A stretch of 23,723 bases of DNA from positions 1 to 23,723 of the forward strand of contig JBKCHO010000121.1 of the NCBI GenBank assembly GCA_046302815.1, read 5' to 3'. Origin of the DNA: JALRAP01 sp046302815. Lineage in GTDB: Bacteria; Bacteroidota; Bacteroidia; AKYH767-A; OLB10. Position 1 is the stretch's first letter. Every line of letters starts with the position of its first letter. This document shows positions 14,377-23,068 of the stretch, in pieces. The notes below the pieces were generated by a model. That model saw only the letters and a program-made list of their open reading frames with translations, searched no databases and was not told the DNA's origin. The translations under genes were made by a program, and so were the position numbers.

Positions 14377-14464
14377 CCAATAAACAGAGACCGAACGATA
14401 GTTGATATCCATTTGATTATCTTGATTTTGTGATATTTATAGATCCATCTTGACATGGTTGCAT

Positions 14465-14472
14465 TAATTTAG
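14465..14472 (+). promoter_or_regulatory. Possible -7 box of the alpha/beta hydrolase
   Basis: TAATTTAG differs from TAnnTTTG at one base and is followed by CAAC and the ATG at 14477. GTTGC (14458-14462) and GCAAC (14472-14476) also form a 5-bp inverted repeat around it. Confidence 0.3.
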
Positions 14473-14476
14473 CAAC

Positions 14477-15253
14477 ATGCAGTTGTTTCATCGAATCCTT
14501 GGCGATAAGGGACCGTTTTTGGTAATCCTACACGGTTTGTTCGGCTCATCCGACAATTGGCTCACCTTGGGAAAGACATTCGCAAAAAATGGGTTTCGAG
14601 TGGTTCTGACCGATTTAAGGAACCACGGTCTATCGGAACACAATGAAACCTTTGATTTGAAATCGATAGCTGAGGACTTAACAGAACTTCTGTCTCAGCT
14701 CACAAAAGAAAAAACATTTATACTCGGCCACAGCCTTGGCGGCAAGGTTGCAATGCAACTAGCCGTTACACATCCGGAAATGATAAACGGAATCATCGTT
14801 GCGGATATAGGACCGATGCCATATCAAATCAGACATGAAGACATTGTAAGCGCCTTGCAATCGGTAGACACCTCCATCCTGCAAAGCAGAAAAGAAGCTG
14901 AAGAGCAATTATCGAATACTATACCAAGCCTCGAAATCAGACAATGGCTTTTGAAAAACCTGTATTGGAAAGAAAAAAACCGATTGGATTGGCGATTCAA
15001 CCTAAATGTAATAGCCAACAATTTGAATGAGGTTATAGCCGGTATAGAAAGCACCACGCCTTCAAATGTTCCCGCATTGTTTTTGAGAGGAGAACTATCA
15101 GACTATTTGAAAGAATCGGATTTGGATAGCATTAAAAATACTTTTGCAAATGCTTCAATGCAAATGATTCCTCATGCTGGACACTGGCTGCATGCCGACA
15201 ATCCAAAAGCAACATTGGAACATTGTCTTTCATTCATGGAGCTACTACGCTAA
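14477..15253 (+). CDS. Alpha/beta hydrolase, YbfF-like esterase
   Basis: A 258-residue cytoplasmic serine hydrolase. The oxyanion-side motif is LHGLFGSSDNW (18-28). The nucleophile elbow GHSLGGK places Ser86. Asp209 (GELSDY) and His236 (PHAGHWLHAD) complete the likely triad. LRNHGLSEH and ADIGPMPY are typical of the YbfF branch of small acyl esterases. The natural substrate is unknown; acyl-CoA or short-chain ester hydrolysis has been reported for the family. It is transcribed alone, divergent from the acetyltransferase, and its stop directly abuts the stop of the convergent phospholipase D-like gene. The start follows a possible -7 box by four bases. Confidence 0.9.
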   Translation: MQLFHRILGDKGPFLVILHGLFGSSDNWLTLGKTFAKNGFRVVLTDLRNHGLSEHNETFDLKSIAEDLTELLSQLTKEKTFILGHSLGGKVAMQLAVTHPEMINGIIVADIGPMPYQIRHEDIVSALQSVDTSILQSRKEAEEQLSNTIPSLEIRQWLLKNLYWKEKNRLDWRFNLNVIANNLNEVIAGIESTTPSNVPALFLRGELSDYLKESDLDSIKNTFANASMQMIPHAGHWLHADNPKATLEHCLSFMELLR

Positions 15254-17488
15254 CTACTGTACCAACATTCGCATTGGCTTTGAGTCGCCAACTTGCAACA
15301 GGTAACAGCCAGGAGAGATAGCGCCAAGTTCAAGATGGAATTTATTCACACCCGGTACAATGGTCTCCATTTTTGCTGACAATACCTTGCCCATCACATC
15401 CATTATCAACAATTTCATTTGAGCCTGTTTTTCGGAGGTGAAAGATATATTGATATGACTGGAGGCAGGATTCGGATATACGACCCATCCATCGGTGCCA
15501 TCAAGTAAGGCCTCATCCAATCCCAAAGTGCCGCCATTGCCATTGTACATATGAAGAAACTCCTGGAAAAATTGATTCACGACAGCATGATCGTGAATAA
15601 TCAAGGTATTCTCATCATTCCGCTGGGTAGCGGCCGAACTCCAATTGTGAGAGCCAGTTAACACCATCGGATCGCTATTCAAATAGGTGTGATCAATCAA
15701 AGCATACTTGTGATGCATGATGCCGGGATTGTTGGCGAAATCGAATAACAACATGTTCGATCCTATAGCATTTTGAATGATTTGAAAGGCCGTACCGCTT
15801 CCGCCTGATGAATCGTTCATGATCCCAAACGCACCTACTCCGTTATTCAGTACACGATCGTCGATGGCATAAGCCAAGTCGGTTCGAGTGAGTACCATGG
15901 TGGCAAAGCAGATATTGTGGTCGGCGGATTGAATGGTTCGAATGATTTGTGCATTCACATTGTCGCTGGGACTGAAATAGCTTTCAACGATTTTGCCTCC
16001 GACATTCAGTACATGTGGCGTGTTGTCGGATTTATCCGGCCCGAATTTGCTAAGCGATGTATTCGGTAGCAGTCCTGATCCGCCCCACATCTCCTGGAAT
16101 TCCATAGTATATACTTTGGCGAGCGATTGGTCTTGGATAAAGACTAGATTGTTGCGATCGTCTTCAAGCTGACCCAAGGTCCAATTGGTGGATCCCGACA
16201 AAACCACCGGCTTATTGGGGTTCGTATGGTTTGCATCCATGATCACAAATTTATTGTGCATGATGCCGTAATAAAATGGAGGTGTTGTAGGCGATTGTAA
16301 AACTGGTATGGCTGGATTCAGCAACTGTAAACCGTTGTTGGTGTTGGTTCCATCTGCAATGACTCTTACCTGCACACCCCTGCTATATGCATCGTTGATG
16401 GCTTGGGCAATGAGGTTGCCACCAGGTGAATCGAAACTATAAATGGCAATGTCGAGTGAAGCTGTTGTGCGGTCGATGTAGGCCTTGATTGTATCATCGG
16501 CCAAATCGTTGAGGTAAACAGCGAAGTTGTTCCCAATGGCCCCATTGGCAATGTCAACTGGACGAGTAAAATAAGACTTGATGCTACCTGAAGATAGCGA
16601 TTGCGTAATGAATGGTCTAATGGTGGAAAAGGCCGTATCGCCAGCGCTCACGGAGTACGCTTGTATGTAATAAACCTGTGCAGGAGTGCCTCCACCAATA
16701 GCAACGACAGGCGCATTAGTGGAGCCGGGCCCCGACAAAGTACCCAACTCAAGATTGGTGGTAAGACCATACCTCAAGAAATGTTGAGCATTCACATTGG
16801 TTTCCCACGATATATCGAACCCGCTGGTAGTAATATTTTGAACAAAGGGTTGACGGATTATAGACAATGCTCCGGTAACAATAATATCGTTTGAGTCGCG
16901 GGGCAGAATTTGATATTGCGTTCCGTATTGGGAATTGATACCCGTCAACTCTACATTACCGGTTGGTATGGATTGTCCAACCAAAGGATTACTAGATCGA
17001 ATGTAAACCACTCCGGTTTGTCCATTGCTATTGTATGGATAGGTGGTGTTGCCCTGAAATACACCAGTAGATAAAAAACTCACATCAATCATCCTAACCA
17101 GCATAGACTCGTTGGACTCGTTCACTTGAGAGGGAGTTAAAGTCAAAGGTGCGGGTAACGGATTAGCTGTAGAGTTAACCGTCCATGAAGTCACCTGAAC
17201 AATTTCCAAAAGGTTTTGAAACTGCGTTGTAGTTCCAGTAACCGTTACATTATCCCCCCTTTGCAGGGATGTCAAAGAGGCGCTGAACAGTCCGATGCCT
17301 CCCGTTGCGTCCTGAATGTAGCGAATGGTTCCGAATTCTGATCCTGATGTTACAGTTCCGTTTACGGTAACGATGCTACCAACAGGTAGGGCTCGGGCTG
17401 ATGCTATGGAAATAACTTGAGCATGTACCTGGGTAGATACGAAGGTTATCCAAAGGATGGCAACAAACAAGAAGTGTGATTTTTTCAT
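15254..17488 (-). CDS. Secreted phospholipase D-superfamily nuclease-like protein, T9SS type A
   Basis: A 744-residue exported protein. The signal peptide ends near residue 23 (VHAQ). Residues about 25-205 form an OB-fold region with VTVNGTVTSG, RYIQDATGGIGLF and GDNVTVTGTT. A fibronectin type III-like domain covers about 210-298. Two phospholipase D repeats follow, each with a full HKD motif: MHNKFVIMD (His411, Lys413, Asp418, Asn435) and MHHKYALID (His592, Lys594, Asp599, with GSHNWS after it). The paired HKD site hydrolyses phosphodiesters through a phospho-histidine; in bacteria this includes nucleases as well as lipases. The OB region favours nucleic acid, but that is inference. The end is a type A sorting domain (VYPNPASSHINIS). 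It is the third gene of the receptor operon, 66 bases after the DUF5689 gene, with a hairpin between. Confidence 0.9.
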   Translation of the reverse strand: MKKSHFLFVAILWITFVSTQVHAQVISIASARALPVGSIVTVNGTVTSGSEFGTIRYIQDATGGIGLFSASLTSLQRGDNVTVTGTTTQFQNLLEIVQVTSWTVNSTANPLPAPLTLTPSQVNESNESMLVRMIDVSFLSTGVFQGNTTYPYNSNGQTGVVYIRSSNPLVGQSIPTGNVELTGINSQYGTQYQILPRDSNDIIVTGALSIIRQPFVQNITTSGFDISWETNVNAQHFLRYGLTTNLELGTLSGPGSTNAPVVAIGGGTPAQVYYIQAYSVSAGDTAFSTIRPFITQSLSSGSIKSYFTRPVDIANGAIGNNFAVYLNDLADDTIKAYIDRTTASLDIAIYSFDSPGGNLIAQAINDAYSRGVQVRVIADGTNTNNGLQLLNPAIPVLQSPTTPPFYYGIMHNKFVIMDANHTNPNKPVVLSGSTNWTLGQLEDDRNNLVFIQDQSLAKVYTMEFQEMWGGSGLLPNTSLSKFGPDKSDNTPHVLNVGGKIVESYFSPSDNVNAQIIRTIQSADHNICFATMVLTRTDLAYAIDDRVLNNGVGAFGIMNDSSGGSGTAFQIIQNAIGSNMLLFDFANNPGIMHHKYALIDHTYLNSDPMVLTGSHNWSSAATQRNDENTLIIHDHAVVNQFFQEFLHMYNGNGGTLGLDEALLDGTDGWVVYPNPASSHINISFTSEKQAQMKLLIMDVMGKVLSAKMETIVPGVNKFHLELGAISPGCYLLQVGDSKPMRMLVQ

Positions 17489-17504
17489 TGCTATTTTAAT
17501 AACA

Positions 17505-17531
17505 AGGGCTCTGCATTAACAGCAGAGCCCT
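17505..17531 (-). promoter_or_regulatory. Intercistronic hairpin between lipoprotein and nuclease genes
   Basis: AGGGCTCTGC (17505-17514) and GCAGAGCCCT (17522-17531) form a perfect 10-bp stem with a 7-nt loop. In the minus-strand transcript it is followed by TTGTTATTAAAAT, which is not a true U-run. It could act as a partial terminator or an mRNA-stabilising element that sets different levels of the genes on either side. Confidence 0.6.
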
Positions 17532-17554
17532 ACATTCTTTAGGTTCAAAAGAGA

Positions 17555-19021
17555 TTATGGTGTAACATCGGTAGTGTTTCTCAACATCAACTGCTTTGTG
17601 GAGTTGAAAGGCACAAGAATGGCTGTTACATTAACCGTTCCGGTCGGAACAGGACTTCCATTGAAAGTAGCAGCACTTCTGGTGTATAGAACGATATTAG
17701 CTCCGGAACCATCGGAAACTGTGACTCCTGATGTGCCATAATTTCCGCTGGTGCTTGAAATATTTGCTCCTACTACTTTAACTAAAGTGGATTCCCACAA
17801 ACTAAAATTCGCATTGATATCAGCAACAGTAGCAACACGAGGAGAGAGTACTCCATTGGGTTTTATTAGCGTAGCTCTGTTAACATCAACATTATTAACC
17901 TGAAGTTGACCGGCAAAAGTAGACAACTGCTGTCCGGAAATGTCAATCTCCACGCTATCATTCAACTTGAAATCGTGTGCCGTTAGAAAACGGACTACTA
18001 TACCTGCAGTTGCATCCTGAATGATGATGTTTTTATAATCGATATTCTTATTGGAACTATCAGAAATAACAACACCAGTGATTTTTGAACAAGCAGGAGC
18101 TGTGGTTGTGGAGCCTACATAAATCGCCCTAACGGTTTCAATAGAAACTGTAGCCAATGGGTCTGGACACGGGGTACAAGAAACACCATCGCAGCGCGCC
18201 GGGTCTGTTAGTTTCAAATCATTCAAATCACGAATGGTAAGCTGGGCGTCGCCATTAAACACGGAATAAATACCTGTTATGGAACCCTTGTTACATGGGA
18301 TGGGAGAGCTGGCAAATGATGCATAATTACTGGTTCTAACAACCAATTCATCGCCCGAGCAATCAAACAGGGCACGATTGGTTGAACCTGTAGCAATTGA
18401 AAATGGAGCACCAATTTCTGTAGCATCAAATTCAACATCGTTCAATCGAACCAACATATTTTGCAAAGCAATCTGGTTGGCTGGTACATTCAAATCCGCG
18501 ATGGTTACATCCAATATTGGAACCTCATAAAAATAACTGCCTGGAAGTACATGTTGTGAAACCAAAGCAGATGGTATTGGCTCAACAGATGGGAATGATC
18601 CGGTGTTGTCAACCAAACCTCCTAGTTGTATAGAGCCACCATAATCACCGATTGACAAGCCCTTACACTTCACAAAAACCTTACGTCCGACCGGAAACTT
18701 TGTGTAGTAGTCGGAGATATCGATTCGAATTGGAATAGCGGCGGTGCTGTCTTGAATGATTACACTTTTATAGAAATTCCCAGCTTTGTCGTCCGAATTT
18801 ACGACTCCAACAATGACCCAGTCCCTGTTGATGGTTTTAAATTGAAATGTGTCATAAATAGCTTTGAGGTCACGGATAGTTATGACAGTATCTGTGGCAT
18901 CCAATTTTGGATCTGATCCGCCTGGAAGTGGCTGGTCGAATTCTTCCTTGCGACAGGATGCAAATGTGGTGAGGATTGCCAAAGCAATCAGACCGAAAGA
19001 TTTTTTGATAAAGGTGTTCAT
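17555..19021 (-). CDS. DUF5689-type OB-fold surface lipoprotein
   Basis: A 488-residue lipoprotein. The signal peptide ends in a lipobox, TTFASC, with Cys23 as lipid anchor. Two DUF5689-like halves follow (about 40-270 and 290-485). The first begins VITIRDLKAIYD and carries VGVVNSDDKAG and VIIQDSTAAIPIRID. The second begins VSIETVRAIYVG and carries ITGVVISDSSN and IIIQDATAGIVVRF. Both have the look of OB folds, related to the N-terminal region of the neighbouring HKD protein. A Cys-rich linker CDGVSCTPCPD lies between them. It starts 12 bases after the TonB-dependent receptor stop, so the pair is cotranscribed, and it probably serves as the receptor's surface partner that holds substrate. Binding of a nucleic acid is suggested by the nuclease neighbours and not shown. 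Confidence 0.85.
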   Translation of the reverse strand: MNTFIKKSFGLIALAILTTFASCRKEEFDQPLPGGSDPKLDATDTVITIRDLKAIYDTFQFKTINRDWVIVGVVNSDDKAGNFYKSVIIQDSTAAIPIRIDISDYYTKFPVGRKVFVKCKGLSIGDYGGSIQLGGLVDNTGSFPSVEPIPSALVSQHVLPGSYFYEVPILDVTIADLNVPANQIALQNMLVRLNDVEFDATEIGAPFSIATGSTNRALFDCSGDELVVRTSNYASFASSPIPCNKGSITGIYSVFNGDAQLTIRDLNDLKLTDPARCDGVSCTPCPDPLATVSIETVRAIYVGSTTTAPACSKITGVVISDSSNKNIDYKNIIIQDATAGIVVRFLTAHDFKLNDSVEIDISGQQLSTFAGQLQVNNVDVNRATLIKPNGVLSPRVATVADINANFSLWESTLVKVVGANISSTSGNYGTSGVTVSDGSGANIVLYTRSAATFNGSPVPTGTVNVTAILVPFNSTKQLMLRNTTDVTP

Positions 19022-19033
19022 GTTATATGGATG

Positions 19034-21823
19034 TTAATTTATGCGAAGGATTAAGTTGATGAAATAAGTTCTACCGAATGAATAGAAATACTTAGGAGCA
19101 AATGAGTCTGGATCCTTTTCAGCGTAATCAAATCGGAGCTGCTCGAATCCACCGGTGATGAGACCCTTGTTGTCTGTGAGGTTGCTGACACCAACATTAA
19201 GAACGAGGAATGTGTTACGTTTGATCCCCTTAACAAAATCGTTCAATTTCCATGATTTGCCACCGAAGAAATCCATTGTGAACTGACCATCCGTTTTCTC
19301 TTGCTCTGTGATTTTATCCCATTGTTCTGAATCCTCTGGTACCAAATCAACAGCAGCAGCAGTTCGTCGTGCAGGATTGAATTCGATATAGGTGTTGTCG
19401 AAATAATTGAAATTCAAATTCACAAACCAGAATTTCTTTGCCCTATAATTCAATCCAACCGTGTAGGCACTTTGGGGTGTTCCACCAACGAAAAAATTCT
19501 TGGCATAAACAGTCTCGTCTTCAACCAGTGTAGAAGATGTGTTATCAACTGTAATTGTTGCCAATGGACGATCTGTATAAATGTATTGCCCTACTGATGC
19601 CACTGCATTGGCAGAGAATCCTCCTCCAAATGTGTGGTCAATTGAAAACTCTAGGCCGGCATGCCTCTTGTCAATTTTGGTAAGCGTATAGTTGACAAAA
19701 TTGCGATAATCGCTATGATAAAAGCTGACCGTATTGGTTTGATCCATGAACTGGGTGTAATATAAAACAGCCCGTCCTTTGGTTCTTGGAGCCCTCAAAA
19801 GATAACCACCTTCAAAGGACATCACACTCTCATTATCTAGATTTGGAGCAATTTGATTCCTGGTACGGGCTGAGACAAAAGCATTCTCAAAGTATGGTGC
19901 TCTTGTCATGTAGGATCCATTCAAAAACACATAATTGCGACCATCAAACTTGTAGGTCAAACCGCCTTTGAAAGCATAGTTTGTGAATTTTTGCAGTTCG
20001 GAATTCCCGAATGAATTATCCTGGAATAAACCATTTCGAACATTTCCAGTCCTGTAGAAGGTGGTTTGAGAAATCTCTGTCGAAACAAAAAAATCGACTT
20101 TTTCGAATTTCCATTGACCTTGAGTCCACACATTGTATTTGAAAATCGTTGCATCGTAATCATATCCGAAGCGGTCGCCCTTACGCAAAACACGATTAGG
20201 CCTATTAACATCGTTCTGGATGAAATTCAAACTGTCGGCGAAATCCTGCTCGGCGTATTGATTGATATCTAAATAAAAATCTCCTCCCAACAAGTCGTTT
20301 ACGCGTTTGAAATAATTGGTGCGTTGATCCATCATACCAGCACCAGCTGAGAGCTGGAAATTATCAGTGAATGATGTATTGTAGGTGGTATTGATATGCA
20401 GTTTCTTACCACTAGCCACTCTTTCTTCAATGATGTACCTGGATCTGCGACCGGTAATGGTATTTCCTTCGATACCATCCACATCGTTAACTGTCTCAAT
20501 ACTGTTGTAATTGGCCCTGTAGAGGTTATCCCACTGAATCTGCAGTAAAGAGTCATTGGCAGACAACAGGGAGGCGATTTGAGCGGCAACATCAGGAAAA
20601 TCGGAGTAGTAACTTGGCAGATTCCTGTAGTAATCTGGGCGAGGATCTGGAGCATTATACCAATCCAAAGCCGTATTGATGTTCTCTCCAAAAGTAAATC
20701 CTACACCCGTTTTGAGATTGGATAGGTTATCGATCTTCCAATCATGCGACAACAAAAATACAGGTTGGTGGCTCTTGTAAATAGAAGCATTGCGCTTCTT
20801 GCCATCCTGCCATCCCCATGTGGGATTGTAATAGTTGGTTCCGGCCAAATCGTAAACCTCTTGCATGGCAGGAGCACTTTTACCCCTTTCAACAGGAGCA
20901 CCGAAAGCGGTAAGACTCATGGAGTGTGAAAAACCTATCAACTTTTCCGCTGATAGAAAATACCCCCAGCCATCATAATAAGTGCCTGGAATATATCCTT
21001 CATCGGACCACCTTCTGGATAAACTACCCGAAAAAGCCCATCCGCCCTTTAACAAACCGGTTCCATAGGTGGCCATGACCCTGTTTTCGTAAGCGCGATT
21101 TGACAAGGCATAAGAAATAGAAAACTGCTTGCGCTGCTTGCTGGCACGGGCATCAATCTGACTGCTTCCGCCGATACCTCCATAGGAAAATGTAGCAGGC
21201 CAAAGGTTGTTCACTGTCTCGCGGTTACGAGTAACATCATTCAATCCACCCCACAAATAAAACATTGAGTTGCCATTGAACAAGTCCGTCATAGGAACTC
21301 CGTTCATATAGGTAATGAAGTTCTCATTGTCGTAACCTCTGATTCTGAATCTTGCAACCCCGAAGGTATTGGTGGTGGCAGAAACAAAGGCATCTCTGGA
21401 AGCACTTAAAACACCGCTCACCGACTGAGAGGAAGATTCCCTGATTTCTGAGTCGGAGATGGAGGCTACCGGAATGTTGTCCCTATTGTCATCAGCAATG
21501 CCTGAAGACGATTCCATAACCAAATAACCCAAATCGATTGTTTGCCCGTTCAACTCAACCGACTTTGAATACATCAAATGGTCTGGAGCAGAAATATCCA
21601 GCACATATACTCCGTTAGGAACATCTTTGATTTCGAAAGAACCGTTGGAAGTTGTTGTGGTCTTAAAAGAAGTTCCTTTGATGACTACCTCCGCATTTTC
21701 AACGAAGTTGTTCAAATCATCAGTAATTACTCCCTTAATGGTTGAGCTAGTGTTTTGGGCCAGGGAAAAATGATACAGCAGGACACAAACCGCTGTGGCC
21801 AATAGCCTGGTAATTTTAAGCAT
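19034..21823 (-). CDS. TonB-dependent outer-membrane receptor
   Basis: A 929-residue outer-membrane transporter. The signal peptide ends near residue 23 (YHFSLAQ). A carboxypeptidase-regulatory-like beta domain follows (about 28-100, IKGVITDDLNNFVENAEVVI ... DVPNGVYVLDIS), then a plug (about 115-220, with RFRIRGYDNENFITYMNGVP), then a long beta-barrel rich in aromatic girdles and ending FINLILRIN. I start at ATG 21823: it opens the signal peptide, and the -7 box at 21866-21873 would place an ATG at 21883 upstream of the transcript. Receptors of this class import large ligands with energy from TonB-ExbBD. It differs from SusC in having no SusD partner; instead a DUF5689 lipoprotein follows 12 bases on. 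The ligand is probably a nucleic acid fragment or phosphate-rich molecule, by context only. Confidence 0.92.
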   Translation of the reverse strand: MLKITRLLATAVCVLLYHFSLAQNTSSTIKGVITDDLNNFVENAEVVIKGTSFKTTTTSNGSFEIKDVPNGVYVLDISAPDHLMYSKSVELNGQTIDLGYLVMESSSGIADDNRDNIPVASISDSEIRESSSQSVSGVLSASRDAFVSATTNTFGVARFRIRGYDNENFITYMNGVPMTDLFNGNSMFYLWGGLNDVTRNRETVNNLWPATFSYGGIGGSSQIDARASKQRKQFSISYALSNRAYENRVMATYGTGLLKGGWAFSGSLSRRWSDEGYIPGTYYDGWGYFLSAEKLIGFSHSMSLTAFGAPVERGKSAPAMQEVYDLAGTNYYNPTWGWQDGKKRNASIYKSHQPVFLLSHDWKIDNLSNLKTGVGFTFGENINTALDWYNAPDPRPDYYRNLPSYYSDFPDVAAQIASLLSANDSLLQIQWDNLYRANYNSIETVNDVDGIEGNTITGRRSRYIIEERVASGKKLHINTTYNTSFTDNFQLSAGAGMMDQRTNYFKRVNDLLGGDFYLDINQYAEQDFADSLNFIQNDVNRPNRVLRKGDRFGYDYDATIFKYNVWTQGQWKFEKVDFFVSTEISQTTFYRTGNVRNGLFQDNSFGNSELQKFTNYAFKGGLTYKFDGRNYVFLNGSYMTRAPYFENAFVSARTRNQIAPNLDNESVMSFEGGYLLRAPRTKGRAVLYYTQFMDQTNTVSFYHSDYRNFVNYTLTKIDKRHAGLEFSIDHTFGGGFSANAVASVGQYIYTDRPLATITVDNTSSTLVEDETVYAKNFFVGGTPQSAYTVGLNYRAKKFWFVNLNFNYFDNTYIEFNPARRTAAAVDLVPEDSEQWDKITEQEKTDGQFTMDFFGGKSWKLNDFVKGIKRNTFLVLNVGVSNLTDNKGLITGGFEQLRFDYAEKDPDSFAPKYFYSFGRTYFINLILRIN

Positions 21824-21865
21824 ATGAAGTAGTGAGTTATTGAATAATCTGATTGAATGGGGCTT

Positions 21866-21873
21866 CAAAGGTA
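21866..21873 (-). promoter_or_regulatory. -7 promoter box of the receptor operon
   Basis: TACCTTTG on the minus strand is an exact TAnnTTTG box, identical to the one ahead of the glycosyltransferase. The receptor ATG at 21823 is 42 bases downstream. No -33 TTTG stands at the usual spacing, so an activator may be needed. Confidence 0.55.
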
Positions 21874-21964
21874 ACCAATACAACTGTTTCTTTGGTTATT
21901 GATTATCAGTGATTTGCAAAAAGCAATATCATCGAAAAGCAACTATCAGGCAAAGGCATATTAC

Positions 21965-21972
21965 TACCTTTG
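21965..21972 (+). promoter_or_regulatory. -7 promoter box of the EEP nuclease gene
   Basis: TACCTTTG matches the box of the divergent receptor operon 92 bases away. Transcription would start near 21978, which excludes the in-frame TTG at 21970 and favours the ATG at 22000. No -33 box is clear. Confidence 0.55.
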
Positions 21973-21999
21973 CAAACGAATATGCTTAACCAAAAAAAG

Positions 22000-23061
22000 A
22001 TGAGAACCCTTGCACTTTCGTTACGATTATTGACCCTGTTGTTTTTCACTACAACATGCTTCTCCTATGCCCAAGAAAGTCAAAAGAAATACAGGGTTTC
22101 ATGCATTGGGTTTTACAATCTGGAAAACCTCTACGACACGGTAGATGACCCAGAGAAAAGCGATGAAGAATTCCTACCTGAAGGAACCAAACAATACACG
22201 GCCGAAGTATACCAGGATAAATTAAATAACCTTTCCAAAGTGATTTCAGAACTGGCTCTGGAGGATTCACCCGACGGCGTATCCATACTAGGGGTAGCTG
22301 AAATTGAAAACAGAAAAGTATTGGAGGATTTGGCCTTGCAGCCATCCCTCAAGTCGAGAAATTACAAAATTGTACATTACGACTCTCCCGATAGGCGAGG
22401 TGTGGATGTGGCCTTGTTTTACAACCCAAAATACTTCCGCGAATTGGAAAGTGCACCACTGAATGTTCCATTGAAAAATTCGGATGGCACACCATATGCC
22501 ACAAGGGATGTTCTTTGGGTTTATGGACTACACAACGGCGAGCCATTGCACATTTTTGTAAATCACTGGCCCAGTCGCAGAGGCGGAGAAGAAGCGTCGG
22601 CTCCCTCCCGTGCTCTTGCTGCTTCAGTAGCCAGGACAAAAATCGACAGCATCTTTCGTATGATGCCTGATGCCAAAGTGATTGTCATGGGCGACTTAAA
22701 CGACGACCCCATCAACAAAAGTGTTACCGAGGTATTAAAGGCCTCATATAAAAAGGAAAGCCTTCTCCCTGGTTATCTGTACAACCCGTGGAACGATTAT
22801 TACAGCCAAGGAATAGGTACACTCGCCTACAATGATGCTTGGAACCTCTTCGATCAAATCATTGTTTCGCAACCTTTCCTAAATCAGAGCCAAAACGGCT
22901 TTTTCTATCAGAAGGCGGTTATCTTCAACAGACCCTACCTTTTTCAAAAATCAGGTCGATACAAAGGATATCCTTTCAGAACCTATGATTTCGATATTTA
23001 TATGAGAGGGTACTCCGACCACCTTCCTGTTTATGTGGTGCTGATGAAATCTGTGAAATGA
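22000..23061 (+). CDS. Secreted endonuclease/exonuclease/phosphatase-family protein
   Basis: A 353-residue exported metal-dependent phosphodiesterase of the EEP superfamily (DNase I-like). Residues 1-25 form a signal peptide ending FSYAQ. All key motifs are present: FYNLENLYD (Asn40), AEIEN (Glu101/103), RRGVDVALFY (132-141), VNHWPSR (His189), GDLNDDP (Asp232, Asn234) and the terminal SDHLPV (Asp340, His341). The family cuts nucleic acids, phosphate esters or inositol phosphates; this subgroup is common in Bacteroidota beside TonB receptors. I choose ATG 22000, which opens the signal peptide; ATG 21982 adds a charged six-residue head. There is no T9SS tail, so it may stay in the periplasm and finish fragments brought in by the receptor. 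It is divergent from the receptor operon. Confidence 0.9.
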   Translation: MRTLALSLRLLTLLFFTTTCFSYAQESQKKYRVSCIGFYNLENLYDTVDDPEKSDEEFLPEGTKQYTAEVYQDKLNNLSKVISELALEDSPDGVSILGVAEIENRKVLEDLALQPSLKSRNYKIVHYDSPDRRGVDVALFYNPKYFRELESAPLNVPLKNSDGTPYATRDVLWVYGLHNGEPLHIFVNHWPSRRGGEEASAPSRALAASVARTKIDSIFRMMPDAKVIVMGDLNDDPINKSVTEVLKASYKKESLLPGYLYNPWNDYYSQGIGTLAYNDAWNLFDQIIVSQPFLNQSQNGFFYQKAVIFNRPYLFQKSGRYKGYPFRTYDFDIYMRGYSDHLPVYVVLMKSVK

Positions 23062-23068
23062 AAAACCT

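Noticed and set aside
15254..17488. A true phospholipase D acting on membranes
   Set aside because: The HKD motifs alone do not separate lipase from nuclease. The OB-like domain and the nuclease-like neighbours favour a nucleic acid, so I kept a superfamily-level call.
19034..21823. A SusC/SusD polysaccharide utilisation locus
   Set aside because: There is no SusD-like lipoprotein and no glycoside hydrolase. The partner is a DUF5689-type protein and the enzymes are phosphodiesterases.
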